Translations under genes and position numbers: made by a program
Shown here: one piece after another, positions 1 to 15,000 of the stretch
How positions within the stretch are numbered: the stretch's first letter is position 1
How the letters are laid out: each line of letters begins with the position of its first letter
Notes under the pieces: model-generated
The model's database searches: none
What the model was told of the DNA's origin: nothing
Seen by the model: the letters and a program-made list of their open reading frames with translations, nothing else
Assembly (NCBI RefSeq): GCF_014651855.1
Contig: NZ_BMXR01000005.1
Coordinates: 401,326-465,325 of the forward strand
DNA: 64,000 nt
Source: Saccharospirillum salsuginis
GTDB taxonomy: Bacteria > Pseudomonadota > Gammaproteobacteria > Pseudomonadales > Natronospirillaceae
Direction of reading: 5' to 3'

Positions 1-3000
1 GTGTCCGGAGGCAAGCAGCCAGTTTTCGCTGATATCCAGAACACTTCCGGCCACGATCGGTTGTGAATCCATCAGGATGGGATCATCCAGGTCCATGGTG
101 TTCATGATCCGGATGCGATGGCCGCTGTCGGTTCCAGAAACGAAACCGCAAGGAGGAATTTTGGCACCACTTGGGGGCACGGCCGCAAGCTCCGCCGACA
201 CCAACAACTGATCGGATACAGCCACCGAAGAGGTCAGTGCTTCGCCTTTTTCCTGGTTCAGTAACTGTAATCCATTCTGCTCGTCCAGATTCAATCGGGC
301 GACACCACCGTTACCCGTAGCTACATACAGCCGCTTGCGCTCTACGCCTTCTTCCACTTCAACGACGGATTGCAGATCGACGGAATCGATGGACAAGGGC
401 AGCTGCAGTTGATCGGACCGGTCCAGCAACGTCTCTTCTTCCGAAGTCAGGGTTTCCCCGCGTTGCTGTTTTTCGAAAATGGAATTGACGGCCAAGGCTT
501 CCGCGATCATTTGGTCACCTTCGCTGCCGGTTGGCAACGTCGTATTGCCCCCCACCAGCAACAGGCGGTTCGGATCCTGAACATCGAAGACCACGGCTCG
601 GTATGCTTCGCTGATGCCGACGTCATGCGCCGTCACCAGTGTCTTGTGTGTCTTGTAATAGCCGCTCGTCGCTATGGCTGTGCCGATTTCCGCGTCCACC
701 TCGACCCGGGTCGGATTAACCGCTTCCGGATGGCTGACAGCCAGTTGTCGAAGGCCGAAACCATACGCATTGGTTTTCTCGGTTTCCTGCTCGTAACGGT
801 TTTCCAACGTCAGCGCATGCTTTCCGGGCACGCCCGGTGGCATATGCACTTCGATTTGGCTGGTGGAATAGACAGTGATACCCGATATCGGAATGTTGCC
901 GATTACCGCGCTCAGCCCTTCAGTTACGCTCGTACCGGGTTCGAAACCCGACCCGGTGATCCGGACCGAGTTGCCACCCTGAATCGGGCCCCAAGCGGGG
1001 GTGACCGAATGAATGGCAATGTCGTCGTCAATGGCCACAGCACCTTCCAGCGTCGTTAGCTGGGTAATGCCGTGGAAAGAGCTTTCGAGGTGAAGGTTAT
1101 ACAAACCGGGGGCTGACATGGCAGGCATTTCAACGATCAACAACTCATGGTCGTCGTTCTGACTGTCCTGCATGCGCTCAACCACCGGAATGTCGATTCC
1201 ATCCAGCGACAAGCGTACATCAGCTGTCGCCGGTACACCGGAGACTCCTACGGTCAGGGTACGGGGCTGGTTAACCAGGGACCGACGTGGCACTACGTTG
1301 TGCAATTCAACCTGAGCCCAGGCATTCGATTGCACCTGGAATTCGAACTGCCGGTCGCTTTCCAATTCGTAAAGCACAAATCCACTGTCGTCGGTACTGA
1401 CAATCCCGGCATCCACCTCCAATACCAGCCGTTCCCCGGACGGTAAGGTACGAGCGGTGTCCCGATCCAGTAAGACAACGGCATCGTTTCCTTCCAGGAC
1501 AACCTCCGCTGGTAAAACCTGGCCGTCGGAATCGATCCAGCGGAAATGGTCGGTGTTGCTGGATGCGCCCTCAATACTTTTGTTGAACCGAACCAGAGTG
1601 CGGTATCGGCCTTGGCCATCCGGGAACAGAACCCCCTGAGCGGGCTCGACTCCATGGACCTTCAGGGTGCTGTCACCGGTAACGCCGACCGCGCCATTCC
1701 CTATGGAGTAGGACGCATAGTTGCTGGCCAATACCACGTAGGAAGTTGCATCCATACCGGTTGTACCGGACAGCACAAAGGGCTGATCCGGAGAGGTCAC
1801 ATCCACCAGGCGGGTGCCGCCTTCGCCTGTGGCCAGGTAGGCAATACCACCCTGTACGTCGATGTCATAGACATAGCCCGGCTTACTGAACCGGCTGACA
1901 ATGCGTGGCTGGTCAGGATCGGCGATGTCCACCACCACCAGGCCATCGTTTCCGGCAGCCAGATAAGCATAATGACCTTCGACCACAACTCGACTGGCGG
2001 GCTGGTCGAGTGAAGCGACAACCTCGGTGCCGGATCCCGCATTGAATCCGATGATGTGGAAACCACCGGTCGCTTGGGTATCGACGTCATCGGACGGTTT
2101 CCCGTTGAGTTCAAAGTCCCCCGCCACGACGGCGGCATAGCCCATCAGGCGGTCTTCTGAAACCCAATCGTCAACGTCCTGAGCCGGCAGACTTGTCGGC
2201 AAGCCCACGCTCTGCGAAACATACGTCTTGCTGTGCAACCAACCATCAACGATGGTCAGGCCGGCCGAGCCATTGGCGACCAGCACGCGATCATCGTTGA
2301 CCGTCAGCCCACGCGCATAGGTACTTGTAAGCCGTTGTTCGCGTACCCAGGTGGTTCGGGTCAGATCCAGTTCATCGAACGCCAGGATAAACAGTTTGGC
2401 CGGATGCCCCGGTTTGACACCGGTCACAAATGCTCGATCCACACCCGGTTCGAAATAAGGCTCAACACCGACGGCACTGTACCCGCCGGGCAATTCTACC
2501 TGCGTTAAAATACGGTCGTCCTGGCCGTCCTCGTCTTCATCGATCAGTTTTAACAGATCGTCCGGATTGAATACTCGGTCCTGCCTGGCGGTGTAGGTCG
2601 AGGCATCGATGTTGAAGACCACCAGGCCATCGTTTCCGGCCGCCGCCAGCAGGTAGGTATTGCTCGGGTCCAGCCGAGCGTCATAAATGGTGGAAATACC
2701 CTCAATCAACGCCTGACTTGGCTGTACGTATTCGTAGGCGCCTTTCAGGGTACCGGTCTGACCGTCCGCATAGGCCACGGTCACATCAACACGCCCCAGT
2801 CGTCCTGAAGGCACGGTCACCTGGAGTCGTTCGGAATCCAGCAGTTTGTAATCCGTAGCGGTACGATCCCCAAACCGGATGGTCAGACCGTCTTCCTGGC
2901 GCAGCCCCTCACCAATGATGGTAACGACATTGCCGCCATTCAGGCTGCCTTGATTCGGTGTCAACCGCGTCAGGGTCAAGGGTTCCAGGTATTGAATCGC

Positions 3001-6000
3001 ACCCAGAATTGACAAGGTCTGACCGTTGCTGTCCTTGATCAGCAATTCCGCACTGCCGGCGGTGCTCGGTGGCACTTCCAGAACATATCGCTGCCCGCCT
3101 TCGATGGCGGAAACACTTGTAATGGATACCCCTTCCCCACCTATAAAGAAAGCTGGACTGACGGCATTGGCCAAGTCCACAGAAACCTGGCCACCATCCA
3201 CGGTCAGCGCGGTCGGGGCAATGTTCAATACGTCCAAGGGGTCATGGACATCGTTGCCTGTTTCAAAGGACCAACTGAAATCCATCAAACCACGGGTACG
3301 TCGGCTGCCTGGTTCTCCTTTCAGGCGAACCTGATAACGGGTATTGGAGTCCAAAAGCGCATCGGGCTGGATGATCAGAGTTTGATCGTCGCCTTCAGCG
3401 ATGCTCAAAGTGGATGATACCGACGAGCCGGACTCAGACCCATCAAGCGCGACCAGTTCCACATAGCTTGTCAGATCGCCTTGGGTCACCGGCGGTGGTG
3501 ACGAGAAGGTCATCTCGATACCGGTATCCAGGCTGACACCGACCGTACCCGCATGAGGCGTCGTTGACACCAGATCGCTGATCAGAGTGTCGACTATGAC
3601 CAAACGGGACTCATTCGGAGAGAACTCATCGGCAAACGCGAAAAGACCGTCACCCGTCAAAAGGTGGTTGGATCGGAAAGGCTTATAGAGCTCGATCGTC
3701 TTACCAACCTGAACGGCATCCAGGAGCGTCGCCTCCTGATTTTCACTCCGATCAATAAGCGACAGGTAGGCCTGATCCGGCTTTTTCTTGCGCTCGGTCA
3801 CGTCAAACTTGGCCACCAATGTGGTCAAGGCATTCAACGCCTGGGTATCACCTGGTATCTCGAAGCCATTTGTTGTGAAACGCGCTCTTTCACTCAGGTA
3901 TTCACTGGACGTCCATTCGCTGAAGACCAAACTGTCATCGTCAGCGTCCTGAACGATGCCCCGTTGATTATCAAAAAGTGCCAGCCATGGGTTCTTCGAC
4001 TCCATCGGGCTGCTATGAACCAAGGGCAGACCGGGACGGCGTAAATCGAACACCAGACGCTGGCCATTGGATACGGCAAAGAGATAGCCATCGCGATGTT
4101 CCATTTGGTCGATATCGAGGTGGTGCCTGGAGCCACCGATGGACTTTTCCTCAATGGTCTGGATCACCACCGGCTTGGACGGATTGGCGAGGCTGATCAG
4201 TGCCAGCCCCCCATCGGATTCGGCCGCTACCATCAGGCGGCCGACCACAATGGCGTCGCTCACCGGATTGGAGAACGGAAGAGGTATCTCGTAAAGAATG
4301 CCGCGGTCCGTCGACTCCCCTTCGGGCAGAGGTTCAAGCGTGTCCACCCGATTCAGCACATGCAGCCAGGTATTACCTTCGTGGGGTGTTCCAATGAGGC
4401 TGAAGTTAATGCCTCGGCTGAATACATATAGATGCTCACCCCCGAGCGCCAAAGAGCTGGGCTTGGTGTCCTTGGGCAAGTCGTAGTAACCCAGGCGGTG
4501 CATCGGCGCCGCTTGACCGATGTTGGACCGATCGTAATGCACCAGGCTGATCCAACCCGGGTAATACAATTTGCGCATCGTATCGATGTGCGTAATCCGG
4601 TTCGGATGCGGCATGGATTCGGGGTTATACCAGTCGTCCAGTGGCTGACCAAGGACGTACAGCAGATCGAGGTTGGTGTCCGTTGCTAAATCGACGATGC
4701 CACCCGGAGGCAACTCGGTCGGGTCCAGGTACTCCAAATCCTCGACATCCGGTGCAGCCGGTTCCAAAATGCGGTTGACGTCCAGCCGTCCATAAAACAG
4801 CGCCTTGGGTTTGACATAGCGCCGCCCCAAACCATCGGTGACTTCGACATCGACGAATCCACGATAACCGCCCTGATCGTCACTGAAATCGGGGACCGAC
4901 CAGCGCATTTCCTCGGCACTGTAAAGTGACAGGACATCCCCGTCGACGGTAAAGGTTTGAGCCGTTTCTGGCTGACCGGACTTCCATGCACGTACCGTGA
5001 CATCGGGCTGGAAGCCGAGCCCGACAATGCGGGTCAGATCGTTCTCGCCGGCCTGGGTCGTCGACACCACGGCCGGGTCGATAAAGTCGATACGCAGCAG
5101 GTCCACGTAGGTGAAGCCGCCGATAACCAAGTCTTTGAGTCCGGCACTGTTCTCGATTTCGACACTGGCGGGGCCGGCGTAATTGGGAACGGTGGAGGCG
5201 ACCACTTTGTCCAGTCCATCCGCCGTGGTGGATACGGATTCGACAACCAGGGTTTGACCACCCAACGTCAGGGTCGGGGCATCGGAGAAGTTATGCCCCA
5301 GAATAACCAGCTTGGTCCCGCCTTCGATGCCACCGCTGGCGGTACACACCTGGGTTTCATCCAGGACCTGTTGCGCACAAATAGAGACGATTTCGGGCGG
5401 TAAGGCATCGCTGATTGCCGTATAGAAGCGGCTGGTGAAATCGCTGCTCAATGCCACACCGGCAGCCGGTTCGAGCCCTTCGGTCACGACGACGGTGTAT
5501 TTCTGATGGGTATCGAGCGCCTCGCCCGCTTTCAGCGTCAATTCAATGCGGTGACGTTGGGTAATGTCGTCATCCGTCACCGGGAATTCAATATCGAACC
5601 GGTCCGTGACATTGGTTCCCAGAGTGACATCCCCGGCCATAACCTTCAGATGCGCGTCCGCTTGCTGATCCAGACTCACTGGATCGGACAATTCCACCAA
5701 TATGCTTTCGAGGTTGGGGGAAACCTGGTCGAGACCGTCCTCGGGCGTGACCGCCAAGACAGTCATTTCGGTCAATTCCAGGCGTTTGATACCACCGGTA
5801 CCGGACGCCACCTGAACACCACCACGAGCCAGTTCGATGTCGTGCGCTCCCAAGGCGGCCTCGGAGGCTTCGCGTTGGACCACGGCCGGCACGGTGCTGT
5901 CGACGGTATAGTCGTCGATCTGGCTCAGGTCGATCACTTCGACCACCGACTGGGCGGGCTTGTCTTCCTGGTCGGAATATTGAACGGTGACATAGGCTTT

Positions 6001-9000
6001 GTTGCCGGTAACCAGCACGTCATACACGCCGTCGCTCACCAAATCTTCGCGGTTGGGTTCCAACTCGACGGATTTGATGACCTGCGGCGTGAATGGACTG
6101 CTGATGTCCACAATATTCAGTTGGGAGACCCTTCCCGCGCCGGCCATGTCGGTGACGTACAGCCGATCCCCTCTCAGGAAGAGTCGACTGGCGACGCCGG
6201 TGGTGTCCACCGAAGCCACAATAGGCATGGCCGGGTCGGCAATATCGGCTACAACAACCCCTTCATGGCTGGCGGCGATGTAGGCATAACGACCCTGGAT
6301 GACCACATCGCGACTGTAGCCATAGGGCTTGATGTAACCGACGTGATAGGGCGCGCTGAAGTTGGAGATGTCGATAACCTGGATGCCGCCATGGCCGTTG
6401 GCCACCAGCACCAGGTTGTCCATACGATCCAGGCCTAATACGGTGTTGTACGGCAAGTCGACACGGCCGGCCAGCAAATAGGGCAGGCCGAATTGACCAT
6501 CACCATTGCGCTGGGTGAACAACAGGAGTTCGGCACCGGTGTTGTCGTAGTAGAGCTCACCGGTGCCTTCCAGAGAAGAACCGGCAATCCAGTCATCTTT
6601 GATTTGGCTTTCCAGTTTCGTAATAAAACTGCAGCCTTTCGGGAATGGCGATATCGGAGGGCAAGCCTCTTCGTTGATTCTGCCAGACTTGCCGGCAACA
6701 ATCAGGTCCGCTTCCGCATCCATATCGCCAATAGTACCGGCGAATATTTCCTGGCTGCCTGCCAGCAAGTCGGAATAAGCGAAGAAATTACCGTCACCGG
6801 CACTTTGATTCTCATCGACGCTGTCGAGAATCCCGATCCCGCTGAACTCGATTCGTTCCGGCGCTTCAGTCAGATGCTGCTCTTCCAGCCAAAACGGGTC
6901 GGACGTCGACCAGGCCGCCATCATGGCGCCTTTGCGGTCGGCGGCGCGATATTGCCCGACCGAGCTGAAATAGACTTCCTTGGCGCTGTTCCAGCCACTT
7001 TGGCTGTTGTCCGGTGCCATGTAGCGCGTCTCGGCAAATCTCAGACCGACTTCGTGCACCGTTTCCGAGGACACATCGTGATGTTCCGTCTCTACGTCGG
7101 TGGTGATGCGCAACCGTTCATTGGGCCATTCGGTGCGCTGCAGCAGACTACCGGCAACGATGTCCGCCCAGTAGATGGTCCGGTGGTTCTGTTCATCGCT
7201 GACGGGTGTCTCGTCACCCGGTTCACGCGCGTCATCACGGAACAATTCGAAGGTGCGTTCGTTCAGAGTCTGCCAGGCCCCATCCGCGCCGCGATACTCG
7301 CGCGTCCACGTTTGATAAACATGATCGATGACGCCGATATCCACCACACCAACCACGGAACGAACCGGGTCGCCGGCTGTCAGAACGTCGTTGTTCAGCG
7401 GTTGCAGGTTTTCGATCTGCGGTACCACGGTGTCGCGGATCGAACCGATCAGAACCGTTTGTGACTGGGCTTCATGCCCGAGACGATCGTACGCCACAGC
7501 ATGCACATAAAAGCCATCGACGCCTTCCGGTGCGGAGAAGGTACCGCGATAGATATGATCCTGGGCATAGCTACCCAGTTGCTCGCCCACCGGAGACCAG
7601 GCCGTATACAGTGGCCGATCGTTGACATGGAAAACAACCCGGTCGATGCCATCCGGCCCGAGGTCGTCGAACACTTCGGCGTAGATCTCAATGTCCTGCC
7701 CGTCGATAACCACGGACTGATCATTGGCCGGTTTGACGATCTCGATCACCGGCGGCTGGTCCTCATCGATGGTCACGGACCGCACCAGCGACAGTTCGGA
7801 ACGATAGCCGTCCATATCCGTCGCCCGAGCCCGGAAATTCAAGGTTTCGCCCACTTCGCCCGCGGGGACGACGTAATCGAAGGCGAACGGCGCGGCACCA
7901 TCTGTGCCCAGGCGCTTGTAGTCCGCGTCCTGCGGGTCGGTGCCGGTGGCCAAATACAGTTCGGCCGAATCGACGCCGACTTCCGGGTCGTTGGCCGCCA
8001 CGGTGATACGCACCGGTCGGCCTTCGGTCAGGCTGTCGACACCGCCCAGATTATTGCCCCGGTTATCCAGGAACTGGATGCCCGTGACTTCCGGCAATGC
8101 ATTGCGAATCAGCATGGCCGGTCGTGAGGTTTCGCTCCGGTTGCCAACGCCGTCTTCCGCGACCACGGTGAACTGCAACGGCAACTGATTGGGCTCCGGT
8201 CCGTCACCGGTCCAGTAATCCTCGATGGTCCCGATGCCGATCTGCCCGTTATAAGGCGCCTGCAACAGGGTTTGCGATCGGATTCGTTCGTCTTCCGAAT
8301 AGACGCCATCCAGATTGCCATCGACCGCGAGATGGACCCGGGCAACGTTCACCTTCACATTGTCGTCGATGGCGACCTGATACGGCATGGCCCGTTTTTC
8401 TGTGACCGTTGTACCGGATTCATACGGTTTGGCGACGGTAATGGTCGGGGCGTCGGTATCGGCCGTGACCTCGATTTGCACGGTTCGCGGCGACTCAACC
8501 GTTCGGGCTTCTCCGGACGGCCGGGTTTCGGTGACACTGGCGGACAATTCAATCGGCGTACCGGCCTGACCATAAGGAATGCTCAGCACCATTTCATAGG
8601 GGTACACCATGTCCGTCAGCGTGCGACTGCCGCCAATCAAACCGGTGACTTCGACATTGACGCTGTCGATACCGACATCGTCGATGGCGTTCAACTGCAC
8701 CAGAACGTGCTGACCTTCGATGGCGGTCGCGCCGTCGAGGGGCTGGGCGATGGTGACCTGAGGCGGTTGGTCTTTGGTAATCCTGATGGTGCGGGGCGGC
8801 TCATCGACCCGGTGCAAGGAATCACCCGTGGAATCGCCATAGGTATCCAGGGCGCTCACTTTCAATGTGACCGCATTGGCGTCGGCCTGCCCCTCATCGA
8901 ACTCGGGAATCGGCACTTCGAATTGCCAGGGCGGTTGACGCAGGATCTGCTGGTAGGCGGTATCACCATTGGCGTATTCGGCCACCAGCTGCACTTCGGC

Positions 9001-12000
9001 CACGCCAACATCGTCGAACGCGTGGACATTCACGTACAGACCGGTCTGCTCCACCACGGTCGCGCCAATGTGCGGCTCCACCAAATCAACCGTAGGTGGC
9101 TCGTCCCGCCGAATGTTGAACCAGGCTTCCGATTCGGTCTCGTGGCCCCAGGCATCGGTAGCGCGCAGACGAACGAAAATAGCCGCACCCTCGATGTCGG
9201 CATGAGGTATGCCGGTCATATCGGCGATTTCGGACAGCAGCGGCGTGTGTTGAACGTTCGAATAACGCGGTGTTTCGACCTGCGAGGTGGTTCGGGTATC
9301 CGCATCTTCCTCGGGTATATCGGTGATAGTGCGGACGGTGTCATAGTCGGTCAGCGTATATGGATCGCCCGCTTCCGCAAAGGCACCATAGGCCACTGCG
9401 ACCTCGATCTGTTTGACCTGAGTATTGTCATAGGCCTGGTACGCGAGCGTGAAGTCGGAACCTTCCACGGGCCCATAGGTGGCCTCCGGCTGGCGCAGGA
9501 AGACTTCCGGCTGGATGTCATCCGGTTGAAGCTGCAGATCGATACCGTGCCGTGTGTGGACCTTGTCGGAGTCCGTCACGCTGGCCGACAGAGTCACCGT
9601 CTCACGATCATTGCTCAACCCGCCATCGACACGGAGCACGATTTCACGCAACCGCGCATAAAGACTGTCCGGTCGGCCCCACTGTTTGGCCATATCCACG
9701 CCGTAAACCCGTTCTATGGTGTCGTAGATGGCGTTGAAGCTCTGGTCCAGTCGGGTGTCGTCCACATCCGCCGAATTCACCGGCAACATTTCGCTAGACA
9801 GGATCTCGGCCGATCGGCCATCCACCCGCACAGACACGCTGTTCTCAGACAACATGCGGTCATCGGTGATGGCGACCAACATGCGGATATAGCGACTGCC
9901 CGCGACCAGCATCTGGTCGTCGGCCGGGCTGACGATCTGGATCTGCGGAGCCATGTTGGTCAGTGGATGCACCAGGAACGAGCGAGTGGTGGTATGGCCG
10001 TAGTAGTCCTTGACCACCAGTTCATACTCGGTCACATCGGGTTGGTTGAACGTGACGTCAATCGACAGACCGCTTTGCAGGGTTACCGGCGTACCGCATT
10101 GGTGGGGCCAGGTTTTCTCGAACAGCGGCGCCCCGATGTAGTTTCCATCCACCCCTTTTCGATACAGACGGGCGGACATCAGAGCTTCATCGTCACTCAG
10201 CGCGAAATCCATCTCGAAAGGCTCGCCGTAGCGAACCCAGAATTCACCGTAATTCAGCCGGGCCGCATCGGTGTAGCGCTTGCGCCAGACACCGTTTTGA
10301 CGGTAGGACTTGAAGGCTTTCATTTCCACCGCCGGCGCGTGATTACGTCGCACCGGGAACGATAGCGACGCGTCCGCCGTCAGGCCGGAGGCATCTTCGG
10401 TGGTAACGGACAGACTGTACTCGGGTGATGTCCAGTCTTTGGGTACATCGATGCTGTAGTGGTGGTCGTTCCTGTCCGCCAACCAGCCGGATTCATGCAA
10501 CAGGGATTGTCCATCGCGGACCCGGATCGACCGCAGCATGCGGCTGTCATCGGAGGCATTGAGTTTCAGATCCAATCGCTGCCCGGGCACTACTGTCTGG
10601 CCATTCGCCGGGGATTCGACAGTCAATTCCGGCAGGGTGTCATCCGCCTGCAACCGCCACAAAGCCAACTCCGCCAGAACCTGCGCGGGTCTGTCCTGAC
10701 TGAAACGATCCACAGCGGCACCCATCAATCGGACGGACTGCTGCTGGGAGCGCGGAATAAACCATCCGTCCGCCAGGCGCACGCTGGCTGACGCACTGCT
10801 GCTCACTTTCGGCTGGGTCAGGCTGTGAACAGCGCCGTCCTGTCGGACAGACCAGGTCAACTGGTGACGCTGGCGAATGGACGAGGATTCGTTGTTCACC
10901 CGAATGGCGTTCAAAGCACTCAAGCTGGAGCGGTCCAAACGAACACCGGTGAGCCATTCAGGCATACCGGACTGGAAGCGAACGTCCACAGCGGTCAGGG
11001 GTCGGTTCTGGGGGTCGGTCAACGAGATCCGACCGTCCTGGGAAGTGATTGTTTCAGTCTCGGTGACCAGACCGCAATCGTCGTAAAACGTTCGCGTTAC
11101 TTCAAAGGTCAGCGGCACCGCAGCGCCGGCACGCCTGACGTTCAAATAAGACGGAGCGGAGCTCATAGCCTGCAGGCTCAACCCTTCCCCCGTCGCGGCC
11201 AACATGGCGGACACTCGTCCGTTGGCATGTATCGACAGATCCCCGGTAATATCCGGCAATTGCGCGAATAACCCGTCCTCGGTGGTGGTCAGACCATAGC
11301 CCGACTCGCTGGACAGGCTAGTCAGCAATACAAGGGAGCGCAGTCGATCATCGCTTGAGGCATAGTCATCTTCAATGCTGACCAACGATTTCACGACACT
11401 ACCCTGGCGGTAATCCGACTCGGGATCGGTTCCCACCAGCGTCATTTCCGGTGGCCCATCGGGATGGACCACGACCTGAATTGTTTCCGAGGCCTCGTTA
11501 CCGGCGATGTCGGTCGCTGATACGGTCAATACGAACCGCTGGGTTTCCTCGATATCGCCGACAAAATCCAGTGACAGTGGGTCGATGCGTTCGAATAGAT
11601 CGAGGGACTTTTCCTGCAGGCCGGACTCTTCACCCAGAGTCACCACCTCGCCCTGGTACTGGCGGGTCAGGCTGTACTCGGTGATGCCGAAATCGTCGCT
11701 GATGTGTATCGAGCCTGAGAACGGCGTTTGCTCGATGACGTACTGCGCCACATCCTCGAATAAAATGGTCGGCGCTTCTTCGTCGCCCAGCACCTGCACT
11801 TCGATGGGCTCGGATTGCGTAACATTCACGCCGTTGTCCCGTACGTCGACGATCAACTGCAACGTCTGACCGACGTGGGTGTGGATCATCGACAGGGGCA
11901 GTCCGATGGACCCGTCAAAATCCAGCCAGTAACGCGACCCGACGGTGATACCGCCCAGCGTGCCGGGGTTCGGCACCTTGACGTCCTCGACCCGGCCATC

Positions 12001-15000
12001 GCGACTGAGATTGCGCCAGGGCATCACCAGCTCATTGCCGGATTCATCGATCAGCAGGGTACGAACCTCATCAATCCAGATATCGTCACTGGCCTCGCCC
12101 CGGATCTTGATCGGCTTGCCGGGCTGAACGCTCAGCGGCCCGGTCGGCTGGAAGAGCGCCAGCTCGGGCGCCTCTTCATCGTCGAGTATTTCGATATCCA
12201 CCGGTGCGGTCGCAGTTTGTCCGGCGGTGTCCCGGACCTCGACTTCGAAGCGCTCCTGGCCGGTATGCTGCGGTGCCCGGACACTGAACCGGGCGTAACC
12301 GCCCTCTTCCAGTTGGTGTCGACTCAGGGCTTGCTCGGACAAGAGCGTACCGCCGTCGAACACACGCAGGGTGACGGCATCCACCCCGATGTCATCCTGG
12401 GCCAGAGCATTAATCGCGAACGACTCGCCCTCGTGATAGCGGCTGCCGGCCGCGGGCGTGCGGATGCTGATCGTGGGCAGAGCGTCGGCTTTCAAGGCCC
12501 CGCTCACCGACGTGGTGCTGATATTGCCCCAATAATCCCGCGCTTCCAGGGTCAATTCCCATTGCTCGCCGGTTTCGGGTGTATTGAGCCGGCCCAACGC
12601 CATCTCCGCCTTCCGCTGCCCGGCAGTCAACGTTGCGTCCGCCAGCACCTGCCCCTGGCCGTCTTTTAGCACGACGGACTTCAATGGGGATTCATCGACC
12701 AGGCGCACTTTGGGCGTGTAGTCCCGGTTCAACAGCAGCGTTCGACCGTGAGTGGGCGACAGGAAGGCCACATTGGGACCGGTATCATCCGGCCGGATGT
12801 GAGCGGTCACTTCGGTGGTTTCCGACGACAGGGCGAAGGTGTCGGTGGCGATGATTTGGGCGGTCAGCGTCCGGGCTTCGTTGGCCAGGCCCTGCTCGGC
12901 CAGATTCAGCGACAGGGTCTCGCCGATCAACGGGCGAGGCACAAATCCGGCCTGTTGGTTCAGTTGCTGGCGCACCAATAGGGAACCGTCTTCATCGAAC
13001 CAGCTGACGGTGACATCGGTGACCGCGATGTCATCCTGAGCCACTAGGTTCAACTGAAGGGTATCCCGAGCGAGATAGCTGTCCTGATCCAGACTGGCTT
13101 CGGCGATGGTCGGCGTCTGGTTGGGCACCACAGCCACGACGGCGGAGACGGTCGACGCATTGCCTACTTCATCGTAGGCGGTGACGGTTACGGGGAAGGA
13201 ACGGTAAGGACGGTCATCCTCGGTTTTTTCATCCCATTCCTCGGGGGCGGTACCCTCGGGCAGTGAGAAGGACGGCGCAGTAACCCGTATCAACGAAGAA
13301 TACGCATTGAGGGCGCCGGGAATGGCCTGCAAGGAGAGCTCGTCCCCGCCGAGTACATCCTCTTCGGCGCCGGTGAGCACCAGACCGCCATTCACCCGAG
13401 CCAGGCCGGTCGCTTCCAGCCGTGTGGCACCGACATTGTCGTAACCGGTAACTTTCAACACAAACTCACGGTTCTCGACCACGTCCGCCCGTTCCGAGCC
13501 CGCGTGGGTGCCCGTCAATTGCGGAGACGCCCAATTGATGACCGGGGGTTCCATGTCCGGCCCGACAGAGACGGAGACGGTATTGCTGGTGTCCGTCTGG
13601 CCGGCCGTGTCGACAACCACGGCTTTCATGACCCGGGTCAACGGCTGAGTCAGTTGTTCTTCGGTCTCGTAAATAAAAGCGTAGGGGGCGTGTTCATCGG
13701 AACCGACCAGGACGTCATCCACATAGAATTCGACCCGGTCCACGCCCAGGTCGTCCTCCGCATTGGCCCGCATTTCGACCGGCAGGCCGGACACCAGCGC
13801 CGCCCCTTCAATTGGGGAGGTCAATGAAACCGTGGGCTGTTGATCCCCCTTAATGGCCACGGACCGGGGATCGGTCTGGGAGAGCCGGCCGTGGTAGTCG
13901 ACCACCCGGACGGCAATGTCGATACGTCCACCCAGACGGTCAGCCTCGACCGGTACTTCAAAATTCACCGGTACGGTCGCCACGTCCCGGGAACCCGGCG
14001 TTTGCGGGTCCGCTTCCAGGTAACGTGTTGCCGTGACTTCGTCATCCACCAACAACAACGCCTCGGCGCCATACGCCAGGGCGTCATCGGCCACCAGGGC
14101 CTTGATTTGAACGGTCTCACCCACGGTCGCCGACTGTCCTTCGACCGGAGTGACCAACTGTATTTGAGCCGGTTCGTTGGCCACCACTTTCAGCAGACGA
14201 CCGTCGGTATTGGCGACACCGCCGTTGTGGCCGTGCACCAGCGCGCTGACGGCGACCGATGTCTCGTCCACGGAGACCGACGGCACATCCAACGGAACGC
14301 GCCAGATCTCGAACAAATGCTCTTCTTTTTCCTTGCCCTCTCCAACCTCACGAACTTCCATGGCGGGGTACCGCACCGTGGCGACCTTGTCGCCATCCAG
14401 GAGGTAGTCGACTTTGCTGATCGCGCTCTGAGCCGGTGACTTGATCGGCCCCAGGTCCTTTTCGATGAAGGCCGGCACCTTGGTACCGGAGACGGAGACC
14501 TGCCCGATCGCGGGCGAGACCCAATCGAAGGTTGGCGGCGTTGGTGTACTCGGCTTGCGCACCCACAGGGTTTGGGGTTCGGTCTGTACGGCCTGGCCGG
14601 CGGTATCGGTCGCGCGGGCCACCACGGACAAGGACTGGCCGGCCAACGCTTCGGCGACCGGTACTTCAATTTGATAGGGTGCGTTCTTGACCCGGCCAAG
14701 GACCTGGTCGTTGATGAAGAACTGAACATCATTGACGCCCAGATCGTCTTCAACCTGGGCGGTCAGCGTCAGTACCTGGCCGGTTTCAATGTTGGCCGGT
14801 ACATTCAGGGACAATTCGGGCGGGGCGTCGGTCGCCTGTATCGACAGCGTTGCCTCCAGACCGCTGCCGTCCAGCGTCACGGTCAACGGTACCGGGTTCT
14901 GCTCGCTCAATGCCTGGGTGGCCAGGAGCTTGCCGGAGCGCACTTCGACCAAGTCCGAGGCCCAGTCCGGCAGGTGATAATTCAGCGGTGCGTCCGGGTC